Source: Bathynomus jamesi
Taxonomy: Eukaryota; Arthropoda; Malacostraca; Isopoda; Cirolanidae
Length of the DNA: 64,000 nucleotides
NCBI GenBank assembly: GCA_023014485.1
Contig: JAJOZX010005526.1
Location: forward strand, 124,001 to 188,000
Direction of reading: 5' to 3'
Shown: positions 34,459-45,180 of the stretch, one piece after another
Position numbering within the stretch: the stretch's first letter is position 1
Layout: every line of letters starts with the position of its first letter
Made by a program: the position numbers and the translations under genes
The notes under the pieces: model-generated
The model's input: the letters and a program-made list of their open reading frames with translations, nothing else
What the model was told of the DNA's origin: nothing
Database searches by the model: none

Positions 34459-34774
34459 GAATGCTTTGGGAAGCAATATGTTAGTGATCCAAATTATTTA
34501 ACTAAAGTTAAATTAATAAGTTTTTCTATTTTTATTTAAATTATTCATTAAAAAATTCTTCTTTTATGTTAAATCTTTATTAGCCTTTTCAATTAGTTCA
34601 CAGTGAATCACGATTATCAGCGATAAGCATACTTAAACTTAAGCGTTTTTCCATATTCCTCAAATAATATTTTAGCTACACAATTTCTTTAATAGCAATT
34701 ATGTTAATGGGTGAGAAATAACAATAATGATAATAATAATTAAGCTGATAATTAGGAGACTACTTCATTAATAA

Positions 34775-37700
34775 CACTGGGCAACACGTATTTTATTGAA
34801 TGATATCTGACACTTGATTCTAGGTAATTTGGGTGCGCTGAATACGAATTTCAACTCAGTTTGGCTCTATCAGGTCCTGATTCTTGTCGACAGCCTATGT
34901 GCCATTTTCCAGATTTTTCAAATTAGGACTAAAAAATTAAGTCATGTGTTAAATTTTTTTTTCAAGTTTCATGAATACAAGCAGTTCAAATTACAGTAAA
35001 ATTACATTATAACGATAGAAATGACTTAAAATAAAAAAACAAACAGATATGAAGCTTTCACTGTGGCAAACATTTTCTTTTGTAAGACTTTCTAGCGTAT
35101 TTGCTTGTTGATGGCAGGTCTCTTTTCAAGCACCAGCAGTAATCAGCCATCATGTGGGAATCCCAGCGGCCTTGGTACCGTTCCTCCATAATTTTGATAT
35201 CTTGGTGGAATCTCTCCCCTTGTTCGTCACTTACATCACCTAAATTACTTGGAAATTGGTCAAGATGGCTATTCAAAAAATGCATTTTTATGCTCATATT
35301 GCAACCTAACTCTTTGTAGTCCCTTAAAAGTTTTTTTACGATTTCTTCGTAGTTATCTGCCCTATAATTGCCTAAAAAGTTTTCTATCAAGTCCACGAAT
35401 GAGAACCAGCCATTTTTTTCGCGTTCATTCATGACATTAGGAAAATTGCTGTCTTTAATCATTGTTCTTATTTGTGGACCGTCGAAAATTCCCGCCTTGA
35501 TTTTTTCATAACTTAAACTTGGAAATTTTGAAGTTATGTATTTGAAACACTCGCCGTTCGTATCTAAAGCTTTTACATATTGTTTAATGAGGCCTAGTTT
35601 TATATGCAGAGGAGGAAATATGATTTTATCTCTGCTCACTAAAGGTGGATTAATTACGTTTTTTTCTCCGACAGTAAGTGATGTTCGTGCTGGCCAGATT
35701 TGTTTGAAATAATGTTCTTCCTTGGCTCTGCTGTCCCATAAGCAAAGGAAGCAGGGATATTTAGTATACCCTCCTTGTTGTCCTAGCAGAAAATTAACCA
35801 TTTTTAAGTCAACACATATGATCCACTCGTGCTCCCTATATTTGATAAGATTTAAAACCTTTTCTATATGTTCATACTTTTCTTTTAATTTTGTTGAGTG
35901 CCCAATCGGTATCGAGCCGTATAGATTGCCATTATGCAACAACACACACTTAAGACTTCTTTTCGAACTGTCTAAAAACAAGCGCCAATCATTTGCATCG
36001 TAAGACTCAACCCCCATCTTCTTTAACAAACCAACTATGTCGCAGCAATATACTAAACTATCCTCTGTTCTAAAATATTTAACAAGTTCTTCTTCTCTTT
36101 TTCTGTAAAATGAAATGTATGTGTTTGAAGTAAACAAGTTTTTCTCTTTAAGTCTTGAAGCTAAAATTTCCGCAGCCTTTTTTGGCAAATTTAGATCCCT
36201 TACAAGATCATTCAACTCGGCCTGGTTAAACTTTTGCGGATCGTTTTGACTTTCAAATACGCTGGGGTCAAAATCGGTGTCTGACTCCTCAAAGTGCATA
36301 ACAATATTTTCAGGAACATCTTCAACTAATTCTTGAGTTGGCAGACCCTTAAATTTTGGAATGGGGATCTCATTTGAATGTAGCACAGGTCGTATCGCGG
36401 TGTCGAAATTTGGGTACTCGATACAATGTTTATTTTTCTTAGTGAAGCCCGAAGTCTTGACAAAGCAAAGGTAGCAATCGGTCTCGTGGTTAGTAGGCTC
36501 TCGCCACACCTGATATGGAAAAAAAATTGTAAAGCGTTAACAAAAGCGACGAGAGACTTGTTTTTATGAATTTTATCAAAAGTTATCACCCAAACATTTA
36601 ACATTTCTATGTGTTTCAACCTTATGCAATATTTGAGATTCTTATAAACATTTTCTGTAAATTTTTGTTTATGTACCTAAGTTACAATTACATTTAGGTA
36701 AGTTACAGTATACTAGTGGTTAAATTACGTAGTTTTATGAAATCATAAACTTACCATCGGAACTCCAAAAGGTATTTTTGAATCCGAACCCTTCGTCCAA
36801 TGTCGCAGTCTTTCAATGCATATAGTGCAGGCTTTATGTGGAGCCCACGATTTATCTTGGTCTCCCAGTTTTATGCCAAAATAAGCTAAGTAAGCTCTTT
36901 TTACGAAGTCAGTTATATTTGCTCGTTGATGTGGAAGTGTAAAATTTCCACATATATAACAGAAGGAATCAGGGTTGTTTTTGCATTTGAACTTTCTAGT
37001 GCTTGATGACATATTGCTTGATTGTTCTGCCAATTTGTAAAGGTATTTAAAGCCCTTAATTCATATAAATTTAAGAAAATCTGAAATATAAACACAAAAA
37101 TTAGTTTAAATAGGTACTTATTATGAAATAGGTACTTACAATCTATGAAATTAAACTAGAAACACGGATGAGTAGGTACAATATAAATTACGTCTAATTA
37201 AATCAACTATATTAAATCACGATGACAAAATTACTCACTAAATCATATGCCAATTCAAAATTATGTTAATGCCCAAACTTAATTAACTAACTCAACTGAC
37301 TGACTGACTGACTGACTGATTGAATTGACTGATTAACTCTGGAAACGAGTCGCTTTTATATATTTTAGTTGTCCCTCTAGAATACTCTACAGAGAACAGG
37401 AACGCTCGAGAAAATTTTAGAATTCTATGATATTTTTAGCTTAATTTACTAATATTAAAATGGGTTAAAAATGACAAAATTAAAAATATATTTAGGGTGT
37501 TACATATAAAAATATACATAATACAACAATACCATAACAATAGGTACAAATACCTAGATAAAAACCTAGTTGCATAATGTGTAACTGCAAAAAGACAGCG
37601 AGTATTGAGAAAAAAACCTTTTTATGAATACGACGAAAGAGGAGGGGTGTTGAGCAAAATCAGGACCTGATAGAGCAAAACCGAGTAAAAATTCGTGCTC

Positions 37701-37775
37701 AGCGCACCCAAATTACCTAGAAGTAACTGTCAAATCTAATTCAATAGACAAAAATTTGAAATTTGTTCTCCAGTG
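34775..37775 (-). mobile_element. CACTGG-ended DNA transposon, ~115-bp TIRs, superfamily unassigned
   Basis: 3,001 bp. Left CACTGGGCAACACG and right (inverted) CACTGGAGAACAAA begin long, imperfect inverted repeats. They include the conserved CTAGGTAATTTGGGTGCGCT and GCTCTATCAGGTCCTGATT (34824-34885 and 37660-37727). TAA lies on both sides (34772-34774, 37776-37778), a candidate 3-bp duplication. It contains an intact two-exon gene. CACTG termini with short duplications recall the CMC (CACTA/Mirage/Chapaev) group, but the protein is not one I can place there. A (ACTG)n run lies at 37297-37332. Confidence 0.8.
35058..37033 (-). CDS. Two-exon putative transposase ('GERFHQD' family), intact
   Basis: Exon 1 is 36755-37033 and exon 2 is 35058-36509. 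Donor ATG|GTAAGTTT and acceptor CCATATCAG|GTGTGG are in phase, giving about 576 residues. Exon 1 holds CxxC-type cysteines (FCYICGNF, CTICIERL) and GDQDKSWAPHKAC. Exon 2 starts WREPTNHETDCYLC. Candidate acidic residues are Asp~273 (LFLDSSKRSLK), Asp~327 (ICVDLKMVNFLLGQQGG) and Glu~525 (VSDEQGERFHQD), with a Cys pair (PCFLCLWDSR) and FPPLHIKLGLIKQYVKALD between. These are my guess at an RNase H-like DDE core. The protein family is multicopy in invertebrates; a broken relative is at 59.4-62.3 kb. It lies between TIRs, so a transposase is the natural reading, but no superfamily is assigned. Start could be Met at 37033 or the internal Met seven residues on. Confidence 0.75.
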
Positions 37776-37778
37776 TAA

Positions 37779-38283
37779 TTAATTAGATCACTCAAATTTT
37801 AATCTGTTCAATCTGAAATAGAATAGTTACACAGGTAGTAAACTTAAAATGCAATTTAGCTAAAAGGATCTTTAATATTTTTCCGATCTATTTTTCATAA
37901 GATGTTTATTAAAACAAAAATTCTCCTTGCTTTAAAAGTTAAAACATTATTATTATATTTCCCGGTTTTATAGTAATGTCAATCACCATGTAAAAACGAA
38001 ACGATGAAACTATTACTGTACACTCGTTGAGGTATAAATTCGTTTTACAACTTTGTGAGAAGATGATGGATGCTATACTCATTATCTGTCGTATATTTTG
38101 GGACTTTACATGTCATCGTATAGGTCTATTAAGCTTTGGTTCTATTTTTCAACTACTAAAGAAATCTCGAAGCTGTGATATTTGAAAGCGTTAGACCAAC
38201 ATACAGTACTAGCTTTGTATTTGTATATCATTTTCTCTTTCTCTTCCTCTCATAATACATTTTTATTTTTTCTGGGATACATT
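37779..38283. other. No recognisable gene
   Basis: AT-rich spacer between the CACTGG element and a cluster of small mariner-type MITEs. Nothing recognised. Confidence 0.5.
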
Positions 38284-38285
38284 TA

Positions 38286-38317
<32 letters not shown>

Positions 38318-38320
<3 letters not shown>

Positions 38321-38537
38321 GGTGAACCAAAAGTAGGTGGACAGTAGGTTGAATACGGTTTGTGTTATATTATATTATAACTATGGTGTTCATTATAACT
38401 ATGGTGTTTGTGTTTTATTATATTAAATATTATAACTAAATTTATTTAAATTTTATTTTGTATTATAGTACACAAAAAAATTAAATATGTATTCTCAAAA
38501 TAAACGTTATCATTTACTGTCCACCTACATTTGGTTC

Positions 38538-38541
<4 letters not shown>
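38318..38541. mobile_element. Mariner-type MITE
   Basis: 224 bp, flanked by TA repeats. Ends CACGGTGAACCAAAAGTAGG and the inverse of GGGTGAACCAAATGTAGG, followed inward by TGGACAGTA. No gene. Confidence 0.8.
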
Positions 38542-38590
<49 letters not shown>

Positions 38591-38591
38591 T

Positions 38592-38700
38592 TGTCATAAA
38601 GTCTAGAAACATAGGATATATTACGATAATTCTTTTCCTCCATTGTACATTATCTCAATACATCCTTAATACGATCCTGTTTCTAGATTTTATGGCCACC
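38592..38700. mobile_element. Short mariner-type MITE
   Basis: About 110 bp between TA microsatellites. TTGTCATAAAGTCTAGAAAC at the left mirrors GTTTCTAGATTTTATGGCCA at the right. The TA runs on both sides hide the exact ends. Confidence 0.75.
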
Positions 38701-39137
38701 CTATATATATGTATAGTATATAGCAAAACATGACACATGAGAGCTATGTTCCCTGCATGCATAAACAAACCACCTCTTCATCTTTATGAAGATGGTAAAC
38801 GCGCTGAAAACGGTATCGTGCAACCTGGAGGGGTTTGGGCATGGATAAGACGCTGCAGGGTTGACGTGTGGGTTTAACGTGGGTGTGTGGGCGTGCGGGC
38901 GCGGCGTACGTGGGACAGGTTGGGCATGGTTGTACGGTGGGTACGCGTAGGCTGGGCTGATTCTGGGTTTCAGGTATCGCCCTTGTGAACTATGCGTGGC
39001 TACAGCATTCCCCGAGAGGCTACCGTACCCTTATACTTGAAACTTTAGTTTGTTTTATTGATTTTTTCCACCATAATGTCCTTGTTTATGGTCATGGGAA
39101 ATGTGTTGTTGGTTACTAATATATATACACGAATACA
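38701..39137. other. No recognisable gene; GC-rich patch
   Basis: 38780-39030 is unusually GC-rich and G-rich compared with its surroundings (GTGTGGGCGTGCGGGCGCGG). No ORF, RNA gene or repeat was recognised. Confidence 0.45.
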
Positions 39138-39365
39138 CAGTGCGTTCGAAAAGTCTCTCCGCAGTCAATCAACACTTTAAAAAAAAGTGTTTGACAACAA
39201 GTGTAGACGAGTTGCTCTGTGCCTGCAAAATGGTGGAAAACACTTTCAACACATGCTGTAAAATCAAAAGGTTATGTAATAAAATCACCAAATCATGGTT
39301 GATGTAGTTTTTCAATTTCCTATGCGTTTAACATAGCACTGCGGAGATACTTTTCGAACGCACTG
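39138..39365. mobile_element. Mariner/Tc1-type MITE, copy A
   Basis: Ends CAGTGCGTTCGAAAAGTCTC and its near-complement, ending before TA. A second copy lies at 41874-42110. Copy A lacks about 12 bp (AATGAAAACATT region) found in copy B. Confidence 0.85.
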
Positions 39366-39417
39366 TATATACACAGGGTGGCGCAAAAGTCAGGAACCAT
39401 AGGCACATTTTATTAAA

Positions 39418-41000
39418 TTATAATAAATGTTCGAATTGGTGGCCTTCCACTTGGAGACACTTTCTGACGCGTTGAATGCATGATGTTTGAACATTCCTTA
39501 ACACATTGGTACTCAATATGGCACCTTCAGATGTGATTTTATCCTTTAGAAAACGTATGGTTCTGGGCCGATCAGCATAGACTACCGATTTGAGATGACC
39601 CCACAAGAAAAAGTCAAGAGGTGTGAGGTCTGGAGACCTAGGTGGTGCACCATCCTACTGAAACCACATCTCCGCCCGTTCTGCCAATGGAATGTCGTCC
39701 AGTATGAGCATTAGAAATGTTTGCAGCATATGCAGATATGTTTCACCTGTTACATTGCCGTCGAAAAAGTACGGACCAATTAACCGATTCCCCCAGATCG
39801 CAGCCCACACCATAATTCGTGGATCGAATTGCACATGTCCTTCCTTCATCCAGTGGAGGTTCTCAATGGCTCAATAGCGTACATTATGCCTATTGACACG
39901 ACCGCTGAGGTGAAATATCGCTTCGTCGCTGAACATGATCCTTCGTTGAAGCTGTCGGTGTTGTAGAAATCAGTGGCAGAACTCTACACGACGGTCTGTG
40001 TCGTCACCGTGCAGTTCCTGAACGAATTGGACTTAGTAGGGGTGGAAACGATTTGTTGTAAGAACTCGTTGAATGGATCTTTTGGAGACACCCGTTTCCA
40101 GGGATAACTTTCTTAAGGACTTACGTGGGCTGTTTTCGAAGTGATTGAGTACCGTCAGTGATGTTGCTGCGTCGGTTGAATCTTTTGGCCAGCCACTACG
40201 TGGCCGATCATGAACAGTTCCCGTTTCTTTGAAGCGAGTGAACAGTTTTCCAACTGATGCCCGAATAGGGTGGCCATTTCCAAATTTCCAAAAAGAAGGA
40301 CATTTTTTAAATTTTTGCGACACTTATTTTTAACCTAAATTAAACATGTTTAATGATGAGTTGAAATATAAAAAGTTGTATAAAATATACAAAATATACT
40401 TAGAAGTGTTGATTTGTCAAATATCACTATAATGTAATGAAGGCTATTTTGTGGTTTTTCTAAAATTTCAATTTTTTGAAACGCACTGTATATGTTACAT
40501 ACATGATACATACATTCATACAGTATAAATAAAGAGCTGAAAGAAATGAATATTCATTTTTACTCCTGCTGGAACAACATACTGTATGCTAACCAAATTA
40601 ACTTACTTCACAAACTAAAGGAAGTAGCCTACTTACCATAGACATCCATAATTGCTGTCTATTTTTTGTATTTCGCCCCTTTACTTGCCATCTCCAAGAG
40701 TTTTAGTATACGTAAGATAATTTATATAATTCTTTTTAGACAGGCCCCAAAAAGAAGGACAAATTAACGTCATGCTTGAGGTGGCGCAGGACGGAGGACA
40801 GAGTGCTCAAAAGCAGGACTGTCCTGCCTAAAGCAGGACGTCTGGCCACCCTATGCACGAACAACTGGCGGCCTCTCAGGGTGTTTGTCATTAAAAGCAG
40901 TAGCAACTGATCAGTGTGTGTTACCACGCCTTGCACACATTAAAACTATCTCCACCCGTTCATCTGTTGTCAATTTCTGTGCCATAGGTTCAACAACAAA
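39418..41000 (-). pseudogene. Mariner transposase, broken (DD41D type)
   Basis: On the complement, from about 41000: MAQKLTTDERVEIVLMCARRG, then (after the inserted MITE) PIRASVGKLFTRFKETGTVH, DRPRSGWPKD and LSLETGVSKRSIQRVL (helix-turn-helix). Next come FDPRIMVWAAIWGNRLIG and EMWFQ. The region after DGAPP jumps directly to RSPDLTPLDFFLWGHLKS (39590-39660), so the stretch between the second and third Asp is deleted. Several frameshifts and stops. The PPRSPDLTPLDFF motif and overall layout match the DD41D copies at 25.4 and 29.3 kb, but the three are different subfamilies by their ends. Confidence 0.83.
40266..40853. mobile_element. TAGGGTGG-ended MITE with 8-bp TSD
   Basis: 588 bp with ends TAGGGTGGCCATTTCC and (right, inverted) TAGGGTGGCCAGACGTCC. 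Flanks TGCCCGAA (40258-40265) and TGCACGAA (40854-40861), an 8-bp target duplication with one mismatch. It splits a mariner transposase. No gene inside. Confidence 0.87.
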
Positions 41001-41092
41001 TCTGAAAAGAACAAAACACATATTAAAACACAAATTATTAAAATGTGCCTATGATAAATGCAAAAAACTTCACTTTTCTACGTGAAGGTCAA

Positions 41093-41288
41093 ATTATGAT
41101 AATAAAACCCCACTCTAATAGACAGAGTTTATTTCCACAACAGTTTCGAAGCCCACTGGCATCCTCTTCGGGTGGATACAGGAAAACGAATTCGTTTTTC
41201 TGTATCCACCCGAATAGGATGCCAGTGGGCATCGAAACTGTTGTGGAAATAGACTCTGTCCATTAGAGTGGGTTTTTACTATCATAAT
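41093..41288. repeat. ~196-bp palindrome
   Basis: From ATTATGATAATAAAACCCCA to its mirror GGGTTTTTACTATCATAAT, centre near AACGAATTCGTT (41185). Small mismatches near the ends. Probably a foldback MITE within the mariner remnant. Confidence 0.85.
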
Positions 41289-41873
41289 GTGCCTATGGTT
41301 CCTGACTTTTGCGCTACCCTGTATATATATATATATATACACACACACACATATATATATATATACACACACATATATATACTGTATATTAGATCTCGCT
41401 CTATCCGCTATTCTTATATCCACGACCGTTTAAAATGCGCATAAAAATTGTTGTGTCCGCGAACCCTAACCTCATTTCCACGAATTTTATTGCGAATACA
41501 GGGCAAAAATTAAAAAAAAAAAAAATGCCATAAATAAAAATAAACAATTTTCGCAACTTAAACTACACACTAGTTTAACTAGACGTACAGTAATTTAAAA
41601 ATTATTAGAGCACAGCATTCTGTACTGTACAATATTAATTGTAACATAATGGCTTGTTCTGTTTATTTCATGCGTTTGAGCGCGTGTTGTGTCCTTGGAT
41701 TTTTGCAAGCGAGAATAAATTTATGTTTTTAAACGGCAGCGTATGATTTGTATCTAAGTCTAGGAATCATCGTAGCCCGTTGCTGTACTCTCTCCATTCT
41801 GTCCATGCCCTTTTGTAAATATGGGGACCAGAAGAACGCAATATTCCAGGTGGGGGCGAGCTGAGAAATTATA

Positions 41874-42110
41874 CAGTGCGTTCGAAAAGTCTCTCCGCAG
41901 TCAACCAACACTTTAAAAAAAGTGTTTGGCAACAAGTGTAGACGAGTTGCTCTGTGCCTGCAAAATGGTGGAAAACACTTTCAACACATGCTGTAAAATC
42001 AAAAGGTTATGTAATAAAATCACTAAATCATGGTTGAATGAAAACATTGTAGTTTTTCAATTTCCTATGCGTTTAACATAGCACTGCGGAGAGACTTTTC
42101 GAACGCACTG
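41874..42110. mobile_element. Mariner/Tc1-type MITE, copy B
   Basis: 237 bp, ends CAGTGCGTTCGAAAAGTCTC and its complement, flanked by TA (41872-41873, 42111-42112). Nearly identical to 39138-39365. It interrupts the CR1-like LINE. Confidence 0.9.
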
Positions 42111-42305
42111 TATAATGTTAGCATTGTTTTCTCCGACTTAACTTCAAATGATCTACCAATAAATCCTAAGATTCTACTTGCTTTTCTGACCGCTTCGATA
42201 CATTGCTTACTCAGTTTAAGAGTGTCAGCAACAATAATACCTAAATCACTTTTTTCGTAACACTCGTTATTGTTTCTACTAACATGCAACGTTTACATTT
42301 ATCTA

Positions 42306-42527
42306 CAGGGTGCCCATAAAGTCGCGCATCATAGGAACATAAGCACTGTCTATTTATTTATGTCTCCATCAGGCCAAATATCTTGAGGAACATTCAAAGA
42401 AACCTGCTTTTTCGTTTACAAACATGTTTTGAGATTGGTGGGAATCATTTCGAACTAAATAAAACAAAATAAATAAATAAACAAAATAAATGTATTTTCC
42501 TATGATGCGTGACTTTATGGACACCTG
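42306..42527. mobile_element. Mariner-type MITE
   Basis: 222 bp with ends CAGGGTGCCCATAAAGTCGC and (right, inverted) CAGGTGTCCATAAAGTCACG, flanked by TA. Inside the CR1-like LINE. No gene. Confidence 0.88.
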
Positions 42528-42945
42528 TATATTAAAGTTCATTTGTCAAATTTCTGCCCACTAGAGTAATTAATTAATATCTTGAATCTGCAAACGTTCT
42601 GCCTCTGATTTTGTTCGCCTCCCTAATTTGGTATCATCCATAGATTTTGAAATTATACTGTTAATTCCTGTGTCAATGACATTCATATAAATAATAAAAA
42701 GAACTGGTCCCAGAACTGATCCCCGAGGCACGCCGCTAGTTACACTTTTCGGGTTCGACGCTTTGCCATTATATTAATGACCATTTTTTGTTTACATCTA
42801 CTAAGCTAATTTTCGATCTATTTGAGAACATTTCCATCAATTCTGTGAGAATGAGGTTCAGCTAATAATCTTCTACGTGGCACTTTATCAAACGCTTTTT
42901 GAAAATCGAAGTGTATAATATCTACTGTTTTACTCTCGTCATATA

Positions 42946-43893
42946 AGCACACCGGACAAAAAATTAGTCACCCCTCTCAGAATGTACCTAATAACGTGTG
43001 ACGGCGCCTCTGGCCTTGATAACCGCACGAATCCGGCGAGTTTAGTATGCAGAGGTACGCCTGCTGGTTCAAATTCATCGTCACTGGAACGAGAGGGCCC
43101 ATTTCGTGGTACGAAAAACATCCCCAGAATATCACGGAACTACCTCCAGCCTGAACAACACCTTCGACGCATTCAGGATTAAAGGCTTCATTGGACCTAC
43201 GATGTACTCGTCGCCTCCCATCATTGGAGAACAAACAAAAACGGGACTCATCGGACCAAATTACACGTTTCCAATCTGCCGCCGTCCAGTTTTTGTGCCT
43301 CTGAGCCCATTTATAACGTGCCAAGTTGTGACTTGCTGTTAACAGCGGCTTCTTCCGTGGTACCCTGCTCCAGATGTCCATCGCATGCAGTTCTCGTCGC
43401 AATGTCCGTTCGGAAATTGGTCGCTGGAGAACCTCATTGGTTTCTTGGAGCAATTGTTCTCTGGTTTGAAAACGATTTGCAGTTACTAGACGAGAAACAT
43501 GGCGGCGGCCCCTATTGTCGAGAATTGTTTTCCGGCCACAGTTACGCCGTCGATTTTCAGTTGATTGCGAACTACACCACTCTTTGTAAACTCGCTGGAC
43601 AGTACGCGTTGACACACCAACAAATTGGGCTACTTCAGACATTTTGTGTCCGTGGGCTCTGCCAAACACGATGGCTCCTTTGTGCCACTGACTAACGTCT
43701 GCCTCACGACCCATTTTGCAGACTATATCCAACACACACTTTGTTCTTCACCACCTCACGAAACAGATCTGATCCTGTGTGCTACGTCACCGCTACTTGT
43801 CACTTACCAATGCTACATCAGCGCCCTCTGTGTGACCTTGAACTTCCTACTATCGGTGCTAGTAGGGGTGACTAATTTTTTGTCCGGTGTGCT
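42946..43893 (-). mobile_element. Tc1-type element, internally deleted
   Basis: Inverted ends AGCACACCGGACAAAAAATT and its exact complement, extended by AGTCACCCCT, flanked by TA (42944-42945, 43894-43895). Contains the 5' two thirds of a Tc1-like transposase. It lies within the CR1-like LINE, whose reading resumes on both sides. Confidence 0.9.
42977..43735 (-). pseudogene. Tc1-like transposase, C-terminus deleted
   Basis: 252 codons. N-terminal helix-turn-helix (AIVFGRAHGHKMSEVAQFVG), GRKTILDNRGRRH, SERTLRRELHAMDIWSRVPR, then the first catalytic Asp in VIWSDESRFCLFSNDGRRRV and VIFWGCFSYHEMGPLV. The frame then runs out of phase (LNSPDSCGYQGQRRR) and the QDN and NPIE regions with the other two catalytic residues are missing. 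The element is therefore an internal-deletion derivative. Ends and TA duplication are intact, so it could still be moved by a transposase in trans. Confidence 0.88.
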
Positions 43894-44190
43894 TATATTT
43901 ACAATATCATTAAAGCAATCGAGCAAATTAGAAAGACAAGAATGATTACGTCGAAAGCTGTGTTGAAAATCTTTGATTAATTTATTTATTTATTAATTTA
44001 TTAATTTCTAATGGGACGATAATTTCCCGGGAGCAATTTGTCCCCTCTTTTAAATATTGGCGTAATGTTTGCAAGTTTCCAATTGAACGAAACTTCTCCA
44101 GACTGTAACGATTCATTATTATTGTTATTATTATTACTATTAAATATAGAGTATAGCTCAGGATAGAACACTTTGGCGGGACACATGAGT

Positions 44191-44590
44191 TGGGCCTGCC
44201 GGATAGGCAGAACACGATGGATGGATGGATATAAAGCTCATAGTTGTGTTTACTTTTTATTATAAGTTTTTTGCTTCCTAGTAGACATGAGTAGTATGGG
44301 CACAAAAGGAGAGAGTGCAATGCAATTGCAAATGCTGATCAATGTTGCATATGTTTTGCAACAAAGGGGGAATGTTACGAGATGTTATGCAACAAAAGGG
44401 GAGAGGGAGTGTTGCAAGAGCAACAAGGGCTTATGCAACTCGGAGGCTGAGTTATCCCCAAGAGAAAGAGAGGAGAAGGAAAGAGAGGAAGAGAGGTGTT
44501 CGCCTGGCAGGAGCCAAGCGCATATTAAGAATTCAGCCGAACGGGCGTTGTCTTAATATGTTCCTAATCAGCCAGCTGGCTTAACCACTG
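44191..44590. other. Unrecognised stretch with a purine-rich ORF
   Basis: Overlapping ORFs of 80-89 codons (44287-44584) depend on a purine-rich, GAGAGAGG-type composition and show no motif. A short ATGGATGG run precedes it. I do not call a gene. Confidence 0.45.
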
Positions 44591-45180
44591 TAGGGTGGAT
44601 CGATTTTACATTTTTTTCGATTTCCATATTCTAATAGAGACAAAAACTTGCGCATGCATGAGAAATAGCTTCTGCAAAATCTTAGCTTAATAGGTAATCA
44701 TCTTCTGCCCCCGGCAGAGCGATGAAAATCATATTTTAGTAGTCAAAAACGTATTTTTAAACCCTAGCCTAGAGTCATAAAATTTTGCGTGTGTGTTATT
44801 TCATGCCTAAGCAACGATATAAATGCTATGGGAAATATATAAATGCATTATTTAAGACAAAGAGCCGATCTGAAAATATGTATATTATACATATTTTCAG
44901 ATCGGCTCTTTGTCTTAAATAATGCATTTATATATTTCCCATAGCATTTATATCGTTGCTTAGGCATGAAATAACACACACGCAAAATTTTATGACTCTA
45001 GGCTAGGGTTTAAAAATACGTTTTTGACTACTAAAATATGATTTTCATCGCTCTGCCGGGGGCAGAAGATGATTACCTATTAAGCTAAGATTTTGCAGAG
45101 GCTATTTTCTCATGCATGCGCAAGTTTTTGTCTCTATTAGAATATGGAAATCGAAAAAAATGTAAAATCGATCCACCCTA
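44591..45180. mobile_element. Foldback element, TAGGGTGG ends, long copy
   Basis: 590-bp near-perfect palindrome with the same arms as 3972-4339, plus an extra inner palindrome (about 44771-45002, from GAGTCATAAAATTTTGCG to its mirror; centre near 44886). Flanks read TTAACCAC-TG and TTAACCAG, so a target duplication is only suggested. No gene. Confidence 0.88.

Larger units (their letters stand above)
33665..34490. mobile_element. Merlin-type element with 8-bp TSD
   Basis: Inverted ends GGATCACTAACATATTGCTT on both sides, with perfect target duplication AAATTATT (33657-33664, 34491-34498). It carries a Merlin/ISXO2 transposase C-terminal fragment (33878-34084), a 43-bp hairpin at 34112-34154, and direct repeats of the terminal motif near both ends. 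Confidence 0.87.
39374..41321 (-). mobile_element. Mariner-like element (DD41D type), decayed
   Basis: Inverted ends CAGGGTGGCGCAAAAGTCAG and (right, inverted) CAGGGTAGCGCAAAAGTCAG, followed by GAACCATAGGCACATT; TA at the right end. Contains broken transposase pieces, a TAGGGTGG-ended MITE (40266-40853) and a palindrome (41093-41288). Confidence 0.85.
41720..44190 (-). pseudogene. CR1-like LINE reverse transcriptase, four pieces
   Basis: Complement order from 44190: VSFNWKLANITPIFKRGDKL, LPGNYRPI (RT fingers). Then beyond an inserted Tc1 element (42946-43893) HFDFQKAFDKVP. Then GPVLFIIYMND with a MDDTKL-like remnant of the catalytic box (42550-42945). Then, beyond a MITE, SDLGIIVADTLKLSKQC and KASRILGFIGRSF (42111-42300), and beyond a second MITE FFWSPYLQKGMDRMERVQQR (41735-41873). 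Many stops. It is in the opposite orientation to the LINE at 10.7-14.9 kb and of a different lineage. No 5' endonuclease and no 3' tail recognised. Confidence 0.82.

Noticed and set aside
33660..34490. CRISPR-like array of ~30-bp units
   Set aside because: Units are directly adjoining variants of a transposon end with no distinct spacers, in a eukaryotic context; a tandem repeat of Merlin subterminal sequence.
37380..37440. Heat-shock-element-like GAA/TTC motifs
   Set aside because: Spacing is irregular and the stretch is AT-rich; not strong enough to call a regulatory site.
44287..44584. Two overlapping ORFs of 80-89 codons rich in Arg, Glu and Lys
   Set aside because: Purine-rich composition keeps several frames open; no motif or conserved neighbour supports a gene.
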